From SIG454 sp045578465 (GTDB lineage: Bacteria > Bacillota > Clostridia > Monoglobales > Monoglobaceae), in contig JAZNKJ010000039.1 in the NCBI GenBank assembly GCA_045578465.1, forward strand, positions 62,001 to 126,000: a stretch of 64,000 nucleotides of DNA, in the 5' to 3' direction. The notes under the pieces were generated by a model, which was not told the origin of the DNA, did not search any database, and saw nothing but the letters and a program-made list of their open reading frames with translations. Below are positions 61,703 to 64,000 of the stretch, piece by piece. A program made the translations under genes and the position numbers. Each line of letters begins with the position of its first letter. Positions within the stretch are counted from its first letter, which is position 1.

Positions 61703-61717
61703 GCAACCATAGGTTGC
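61703..61717. promoter_or_regulatory. Operator candidate 2 (GCAACC-N3-GGTTGC), upstream
   Basis: Perfect 6-base arms with ATA centre, about 75 bases centre-to-centre from the first palindrome, upstream of the promoter. Confidence 0.65.
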
Positions 61718-61811
61718 GAAAAAAGGCAAGAAGAAGTCTTTTTAATGAAAAACGGCAAAAAATCAAGTGGAAAATGTAAGCTTTGATTAGCAAAAATAAA
61801 ATCAAAAAATA

Positions 61812-61840
61812 TTGACAAAACAATGAGAAAAAAGTAAAAT
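61812..61840 (+). promoter_or_regulatory. Sigma-A promoter of the ZIP transporter gene
   Basis: TTGACA, 17 bases, TAAAAT, then AAGGAGGAG and the start codon. Confidence 0.88.
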
Positions 61841-61861
61841 TTATGTAAGGAGGAGAAAAAT

Positions 61862-62611
61862 ATGAAGCTTGTATTATTAACAGCTCTGGGCGTTGGAGGA
61901 GCTACCGCTTTCGGAGCCGTTTTAGGATTTATATTCAAAAAGTTTTCTCATAAATTTGAAGACATAATAACAGGCTTTGCGGCAGGGGTTATGCTTGCGG
62001 CTGCCCTTATGGGACTCATTATTCCAGCCCTTGAAAATGGTGGGATTTTAAAAACAGTTGTCGGTATATTTTTGGGCGCTGTTTTTCTCAATCTTATGGA
62101 TGCTTTTATTCCTCACAGTCATCAGAGCGTGGGGCAGGATTTAGGAAATAAAGCCACAGAAAAACGAAAAAGCGATAAGGTTATGCTTTTCGTTCTTGCT
62201 ATTGCCATTCATAATTTTCCCGAAGGAATTGCGGCAGGCGTAGGCTTTGGAACAGGCGAAATCGGAAAAGCTCTTACGGTTGCAGGAGGTATTGCGCTCC
62301 AGAATATCCCTGAGGGTATGATTATAATCGGACCTATGCTTTTGGCAGGAATGGGAAAGACAAAGACTTTCCTTATTGCTCTTGCAACAGGGCTGGTTGA
62401 AGTTGTTGGAACTTTCGTTGGCTATTTTGCAGTTAATTTATCAACTGCAATTTTGCCCATTGCTCTCGCTTTTGCAGGTGGAACAATGCTGTATATCATA
62501 AGTGACGAGATGATTCCCGAAACCCATTCCCACGGTAATGAAAGAGGTGCAACCTATGCCCTCCTTGCAGGGTTCTGCCTTATGCTTTTCGTAGACTTTT
62601 ATTTAGGATAA
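61862..62611 (+). CDS. ZIP-family metal transporter
   Basis: The 249-residue membrane protein has about eight helices and the ZIP metal motifs HNFPEGIAAGVGFG (helix 4) and QNIPEGMIIIGPM (helix 5). ZIP proteins import divalent cations such as Zn2+ or Mn2+. A loop with HSHQSVG and late EMIPETHSHG add His ligands. It is divergent from the HTH-glmM operon and about 145 bases from the nearer palindrome, so shared control is uncertain. Confidence 0.93.
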   Translation: MKLVLLTALGVGGATAFGAVLGFIFKKFSHKFEDIITGFAAGVMLAAALMGLIIPALENGGILKTVVGIFLGAVFLNLMDAFIPHSHQSVGQDLGNKATEKRKSDKVMLFVLAIAIHNFPEGIAAGVGFGTGEIGKALTVAGGIALQNIPEGMIIIGPMLLAGMGKTKTFLIALATGLVEVVGTFVGYFAVNLSTAILPIALAFAGGTMLYIISDEMIPETHSHGNERGATYALLAGFCLMLFVDFYLG

Positions 62612-62636
62612 AAAAGACTGCCTCGGCAGTCTTTTT
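62611..62636 (+). terminator. Terminator after the ZIP gene
   Basis: Stem AAAAAGACTGCC / GGCAGTCTTTTT, directly at the stop codon. Confidence 0.92.
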
Positions 62637-62639
62637 CTG

Positions 62640-62668
62640 TTGACCTTTATGGGCATTTATGGTAAAAT
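62640..62668 (+). promoter_or_regulatory. Promoter of the GNAT-SulP genes
   Basis: TTGACC, 17 bases, TAAAAT, four bases after the terminator. Confidence 0.82.
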
Positions 62669-62702
62669 AAATGTCGAACGAAATTTTACGAGGAAGATGA
62701 AA

Positions 62703-63203
62703 ATGAGCTATAAAATAAGGGAAATGGTTCCCGAGGATAATCTTGCTATTGCAGAGCTTATCAGATACAATCTAAAAAAGCATGGGCTTGATATTCCCGG
62801 GACGGTTTATTTTGACGAGGGGATAGACAATCTCTATGATTTTTATTCAGAAAGCGAAAAAAGAGGCTATTATGTCCTGACAGACCAAGAGGGAACTGTT
62901 GTGGGCGGAATCGGCCTTGCGGAGATTTCCTTATTTGAAAACTGTGCCGAGCTTCAAAAGCTCTATCTTTCTGACTCTGCCAAAGGTAAGGGCTGGGGAT
63001 ATAAAATGATAAGCTTTCTTGAAGAAAAAATGATAGAAAAAGGCTATAAAGCCTCATATCTCGAAACCCATAGCAACCTCAAAGTTGCCATTCATACATA
63101 TGAAAAAAGCGGATATAAAGAAATTAAGCGCCCCAAAGGAGTTGTCCACGGGGCCATGAACAGGTTTTACTATAAAAATCTTTTAGAAAGGGAAACAAAA
63201 TGA
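62703..63203 (+). CDS. GNAT-family N-acetyltransferase
   Basis: The 166-residue protein has the GNAT fold: MSYKIREMVPEDNLAIAELI at the start, VVGGIGLAE, the acetyl-CoA loop GKGWGYKMI, and THSNLKVAIHTYEKSGYKEI at the end. Substrate is unknown. ATG 62703 is preferred because GAGGAAG lies about seven bases before it; the longest frame would start upstream of the predicted transcript. Its stop overlaps the SulP start by four bases. Confidence 0.87.
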   Translation: MSYKIREMVPEDNLAIAELIRYNLKKHGLDIPGTVYFDEGIDNLYDFYSESEKRGYYVLTDQEGTVVGGIGLAEISLFENCAELQKLYLSDSAKGKGWGYKMISFLEEKMIEKGYKASYLETHSNLKVAIHTYEKSGYKEIKRPKGVVHGAMNRFYYKNLLERETK

Positions 63204-64000
63204 AAATATTTCAACCAAAAATTTTAGAACTTAAAAAAGGATATACGGCAAAACAGCTGCTTCCCGATATTGTGGCAGGGCTTATTGTTGCAATTATTGC
63301 TCTTCCCCTTTCAATTGCCCTTGCAATTGCATCTGGGGTTTCTCCTGAAAAGGGACTCTATACGGCAATTGTTGCAGGGTTTGTTATTGCTTTATTAGGA
63401 GGAAGTAATGTTAACATATCAGGGCCAACCGCTGCCTTTGCAACTATTGTTGCAGGGATTGTGGCAACATTTGGGACAAGCGGCCTTATTGTTGCAACAA
63501 TTATGGCGGGAATACTCCTCATTTTAATGGGCATTTTCAAATTCGGTTCACTTATAAAATACATACCCCATACCATAACAACGGGCTTTACGGCGGGAAT
63601 TGCCGTAACAATCTTAATTGGTCAGATTAAGGACTTTTTCGGAATGTCCTATCCAAAAGGGGCTCATACAGTTGAGACAATTGATAAGCTCAGCGCACTT
63701 TTAAAGTCACTTGATACATTTAATTACTGGGCACTGTTAGTGGGCGGAATCGGTCTTCTTATTTTAATCGTATGGCCGAAAATAAGTAAGAAAATCCCAG
63801 GCTCACTCATTGCGGTTATCGTTGGAATTGCTATTGTTAAATTGTTTAAAATCCCTGTGAATACTATTGGAGATTTATATGAGATTTCAAATGAAGCACC
63901 GAAATTTGCGCTGCCTCAGGTTAACTTTGATATGATAAGACAGCTTCTTCCAAGCGCCTTTACCATTGCGGTTTTGGCGGCCATTGAGTCCCTTTTATCC
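63200..64000 (+). CDS. SulP-family inorganic anion transporter (3' partial)
   Basis: The frame starts at ATG 63200 and runs off the right edge with 267 codons and no stop. KKGYTAKQLLPDIVAGLIVAI, ALPLSIALAIASGVSPEKGLYTAI and GGSNVNISGPTAAFATIVAG are typical of SulP (SLC26) transporters, which carry sulfate, bicarbonate or other anions. About eight membrane helices are visible. The C-terminal STAS domain, if any, lies outside the window. Confidence 0.93.
   Translation, partial: MKIFQPKILELKKGYTAKQLLPDIVAGLIVAIIALPLSIALAIASGVSPEKGLYTAIVAGFVIALLGGSNVNISGPTAAFATIVAGIVATFGTSGLIVATIMAGILLILMGIFKFGSLIKYIPHTITTGFTAGIAVTILIGQIKDFFGMSYPKGAHTVETIDKLSALLKSLDTFNYWALLVGGIGLLILIVWPKISKKIPGSLIAVIVGIAIVKLFKIPVNTIGDLYEISNEAPKFALPQVNFDMIRQLLPSAFTIAVLAAIESLLS

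Noticed and set aside
61722..61811. Small RNA or riboswitch in the gap before the ZIP gene
   Set aside because: The stretch is AT-rich with no stable stem or terminator, and it lies upstream of the ZIP promoter.

Overview
The window looks like a chromosomal segment of an AT-rich, endospore-forming Firmicute of the class Clostridia, probably a plant-polysaccharide degrader. The evidence is a pair of dipicolinate synthase genes (spoVFA, spoVFB), spoVAC and spoVAD, strong GGAGG-type ribosome binding sites, consensus TTGACA/TATAAT promoters with 16-17 base spacers, and the long conserved Firmicutes operon yicC-remA-gmk-rpoZ-coaBC-priA-def-fmt-rsmB-rlmN-prpC-prkC-rsgA-rpe. I assign no genus. No rRNA, tRNA, CRISPR array, transposase or integrase was seen. 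No gene-free stretch exceeds 300 bases; the two longest (about 14226-14464 and 61602-61861) are described.

Layout. 1-14262 (+): a closely packed catabolic cluster. It encodes a large secreted clan GH-A type enzyme, a GH36 alpha-galactosidase, a GH28-like beta-helix protein, an HpcH/HpaI aldolase, a 2-hydroxyacid dehydrogenase, an aldo/keto reductase, a phosphotriesterase-like (lactonase?) protein, a GH106-like protein and a metallo-beta-lactamase-fold hydrolase, and it ends at a strong terminator. Together they suggest oligosaccharide breakdown plus a non-phosphorylative sugar-acid route. 14263-14486: hairpins and a 100-bp MITE-like inverted-repeat unit, at which spoVAD stops early. 14465-21450: spoVAC-spoVAD, a Zn/Mn ABC transporter (znuA-C-B), an S-layer-anchored phosphate-binding-like protein, and spoVFAB behind a textbook sigma-K promoter. 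21449-30470: CpXC protein, metA, ClpP-like protease, rpsU-yqeY-capA-like, two esterases, a PfkB kinase, an AraC regulator and a DegT aminotransferase. 30473-36324: phosphatase, YqeG, endonuclease IV, Xaa-Pro peptidase, EF-P, a CD1247-like protein, an inactive-looking NagZ homologue, DUF1294. 36321-50412 (-): the 15-gene translation/wall-signalling operon. 50579-58554: rqcH, an SDR, copA-pgsA-mtrB (TRAP), a TVP38 protein, pyruvate kinase. 58592-61601 (-): nagB, a left-handed beta-helix acyltransferase, and an HTH-GlmM fusion. 61862-64000: a ZIP transporter, a GNAT acetyltransferase and a SulP transporter that runs off the end.

The most unusual item is the XRE-type helix-turn-helix domain fused to a complete phosphoglucosamine mutase. 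Two matching palindromes (GCAAC-N4-GTTGC and GCAACC-N3-GGTTGC) flank its promoter, and its operon partners could supply the neighbouring hexosamine steps. This suggests a self-regulating amino-sugar enzyme. Other points of interest are the truncated spoVAD next to inverted repeats, a TRAP (MtrB) homologue with all ligand-binding and RNA-binding residues, and a NagZ-like lipoprotein lacking both catalytic signatures. Where the longest reading frame began upstream of the ribosome binding site or of the promoter, the start was moved to the codon behind the ribosome binding site, and the reason is given in the entry.
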